Positions 62,579-64,000 of a stretch of DNA of 64,000 bases are shown here, piece by piece. A program made the translations under genes and the position numbers. A model generated the notes under the pieces. It did no database searches. It was given only the letters and a program-made list of their open reading frames with translations, and was not told the DNA's origin. The DNA lies in NCBI GenBank assembly GCA_902589725.1, contig CACITU010000005.1, forward strand, positions 24,119 through 88,118, in the 5' to 3' direction. This DNA is from an uncultured Pelagibacteraceae bacterium (lineage in GTDB: Bacteria > Pseudomonadota > Alphaproteobacteria > Pelagibacterales > Pelagibacteraceae). Every line of letters starts with the position of its first letter. Within the stretch, counting starts at the first letter, position 1.

Positions 62579-63937
62579 TTACTTTAATTGGTTAAATAGC
62601 TCTGGCGGTATACCTTTATCAGACATACCTTTCAGATTTCCTTTTGACATCTTTTTCATCATTTCAGACATCATTTTAAATTGCTTAAGCAATTTATTGA
62701 TAGTGGCTGGATCTGTGCCAGAGCCATTAGCAATTCTTTTTTTTCTAGAACCGTCTATTATTTTTGGGTTCTCTCTCTCTTTTTTTGTCATTGATAAAAT
62801 AATAGCTTCATTTTTTGATATTATACTTTCATCAATACCTGCAGAGTCCATTTGAGATTTAATTTTAGATACTCCTGGCATAAAAGACATAATTCCTTCA
62901 ATGCCACCCATTTTTTTCATTTGTCTTAATTGAGATAAATAATCCTCCATGGAAAATTGACCCTTTTTTAAATTTTCCTCAGCTTTTTTAATATTCTCTT
63001 CACCTAAATCTTGTGCAGCTTTTTCAACAAGAGATACAATATCTCCCATCCCAAGTATTCTGTTAGCAATTCTATCAGGATGAAATACCTCGAGATTATC
63101 TATTTTTTCTCCTATACCTAAAAACTTAATTGGTACTTCAGAAACATATTTCATACTCACTGCAGCTCCACCTCTTGCATCACCATCGGCCCTAGTTAAA
63201 ATAATTCCAGATAAATTAACTGTACTTTTAAATTCTTTTGCGACTGAAGCTGCAACTTGACCTGTTAGAGAGTCAGCTACTAATAAGGTTTCTGTTGGAT
63301 TAATCACACCCTCAATTTGCTTGATCTCACTCATCATTTGTAAGTCGATTTGAGTTCTACCAGCAGTATCAAATAAAATTATTTCTGCTCCATTTAAATT
63401 AGCGGCGCTTATAGCTCTTCTACAAATATCAGCAGGTTGTTGACCTTCTATAATAGGTAAAGTTAAAATATTATTTTGTTCTCCTAGAGATCTTAGTTGC
63501 TCTTGTGCAGCTGGTCTATAAATATCCAAACTTACCATCATTACTTTTTTCTTCTTATTAATTTCTAAAAATTTTGCTAGTTTTGCTGTTGTTGTCGTTT
63601 TCCCTGAACCTTGTAATCCAACTAACATCATTGGTACAGGTGGGACTGCATTTAAGTTAATTTCATTATTTGTGGAGCCTAATAAATTTACGAGTTCGTC
63701 ATAAACAATTTTAACAACCATATCTCCAGGTGAGGTAGACCTTATAATTTCCTGGCCTAATGCTTTTGGCTTAACTTTTTCGATAAAATCTTTTGCAACT
63801 TCTAAAGAAACATCAGCTTCAAGCAAAGCTTGTCTAATGCCTCTCAAACCTTCATCTACTTGAGCTTCATCAAGCGAAGGTGCCTTTTTCAAAGAAGAAA
63901 AAATTTCTTCAAATTTATTTGTTAAATTTTCAAACAT
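62579..63937 (-). CDS. ffh: Signal recognition particle protein Ffh
   Basis: The 452-residue GTPase brings nascent membrane proteins to the translocon. N domain helices (1-85), the P-loop [28 protein letters not shown], and [12 protein letters not shown] in the G domain are present. The C-terminal M domain (about 300-452) is methionine-rich ([19 protein letters not shown]) and binds 4.5S RNA and signal sequences. No Shine-Dalgarno is evident before the ATG at 63937. First of the ffh-rpsP-trmD-rplS set. Confidence 0.97.
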   Translation of the reverse strand: MFENLTNKFEEIFSSLKKAPSLDEAQVDEGLRGIRQALLEADVSLEVAKDFIEKVKPKALGQEIIRSTSPGDMVVKIVYDELVNLLGSTNNEINLNAVPPVPMMLVGLQGSGKTTTTAKLAKFLEINKKKKVMMVSLDIYRPAAQEQLRSLGEQNNILTLPIIEGQQPADICRRAISAANLNGAEIILFDTAGRTQIDLQMMSEIKQIEGVINPTETLLVADSLTGQVAASVAKEFKSTVNLSGIILTRADGDARGGAAVSMKYVSEVPIKFLGIGEKIDNLEVFHPDRIANRILGMGDIVSLVEKAAQDLGEENIKKAEENLKKGQFSMEDYLSQLRQMKKMGGIEGIMSFMPGVSKIKSQMDSAGIDESIISKNEAIILSMTKKERENPKIIDGSRKKRIANGSGTDPATINKLLKQFKMMSEMMKKMSKGNLKGMSDKGIPPELFNQLK

Positions 63938-64000
63938 ATTTATTACGCATAGCAGTAGCTCACTAGTGGGCGAACCCTCGCTGACTAGTGTCGATCTCTT
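63938..64000 (-). promoter_or_regulatory. GC-rich hairpin upstream of ffh, possible structured leader RNA
   Basis: Positions 63961-63990 form a hairpin: CACTAGT (63961-63967) pairs perfectly with ACTAGTG (63984-63990), and inside it GCGA (63970-63973) pairs with TCGC (63978-63981) around a four-base loop. The 30 bases are 60% GC in an otherwise AT-rich region, a mark of structured RNA here. No U-run follows on the minus strand, so it is not an intrinsic terminator for an upstream gene. The window edge may cut more of the structure. Confidence 0.5.

Noticed and set aside
63961-63990. The ffh-upstream hairpin as a tRNA T-arm or as 4.5S RNA
   Set aside because: The loop and stem lengths do not fit a T-arm (five-pair stem, seven-base loop), and the conserved SRP RNA tetraloop and internal-loop sequence are not seen in the available bases.

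Overview
The window looks like a chromosomal segment of a SAR11-type alphaproteobacterium (Pelagibacterales). The base composition is very AT-rich and genes are packed with overlaps or gaps of a few bases. The gene order is typical of alphaproteobacteria (leuCDB, asd, sdhCDAB, mdh, sucCDAB-lpd; atpHAGDC). There is also a DMSP demethylase gene (dmdA) closely resembling the one known from Candidatus Pelagibacter ubique. I see no rRNA, tRNA, insertion sequence, prophage or CRISPR array.

Layout. Positions 1-6885 are on the + strand: the 3' end of gloB, then rplU-rpmA-obgE-proB-proA-nadD-rsfS-ctpA-rppH. They converge, with a 9-base overlap, on one uninterrupted minus-strand run that fills the rest of the window (63937 down to 6877). 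In transcription order this run holds ffh-rpsP-trmD-rplS, leuC-leuD-leuB, dmdC-dmdB-(alpha/beta hydrolase)-dmdA, asd, sdhCDAB, mmsA, mdh, sucC-sucD-sucA-sucB-lpdA, a type IV pilus island of about 24 kb, priA, and atpHAGDC.

The pilus island (about 13.8-38.0 kb) is the accessory part and the most interesting region. Its first half (transcription order) holds a pilin, an autotransporter-like protein with a coiled-coil tail after the barrel, a second pilin, a small membrane protein, the prepilin peptidase (pilD), the retraction ATPase (pilT), four minor pilins (fimT-, pilV-, pilW- and pilX-like), an unknown secreted protein and a PilY1-like tip protein. In that tip protein an NHL-type propeller is inserted inside the von Willebrand A domain. 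A 304-base gap with five copies of a 12-base box and a good promoter follows. The second half then encodes a PilM-PilN fusion with an extra N-terminal domain, PilO, PilP, secretin, PilB and PilC. After these, behind its own near-consensus promoter, come the probable major pilin and five more pilins. That makes twelve pilin-type genes in a lineage known for genome streamlining. The apparatus looks complete for assembly and retraction (attachment or DNA uptake are the usual roles).

Metabolic theme: the dmd cluster demethylates DMSP and converts methylmercaptopropionate to its CoA thioester and then to methylthioacryloyl-CoA. It sits between leuB and asd, next to a full set of genes for the 2-oxoglutarate-to-oxaloacetate part of the TCA cycle apart from fumarase. 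The ribosomal proteins S16 and L19 carry matching Ala/Pro/Glu/Lys tails that share an exact 26-base repeat. The right edge cuts through a GC-rich hairpin upstream of ffh that is probably a structured leader RNA.
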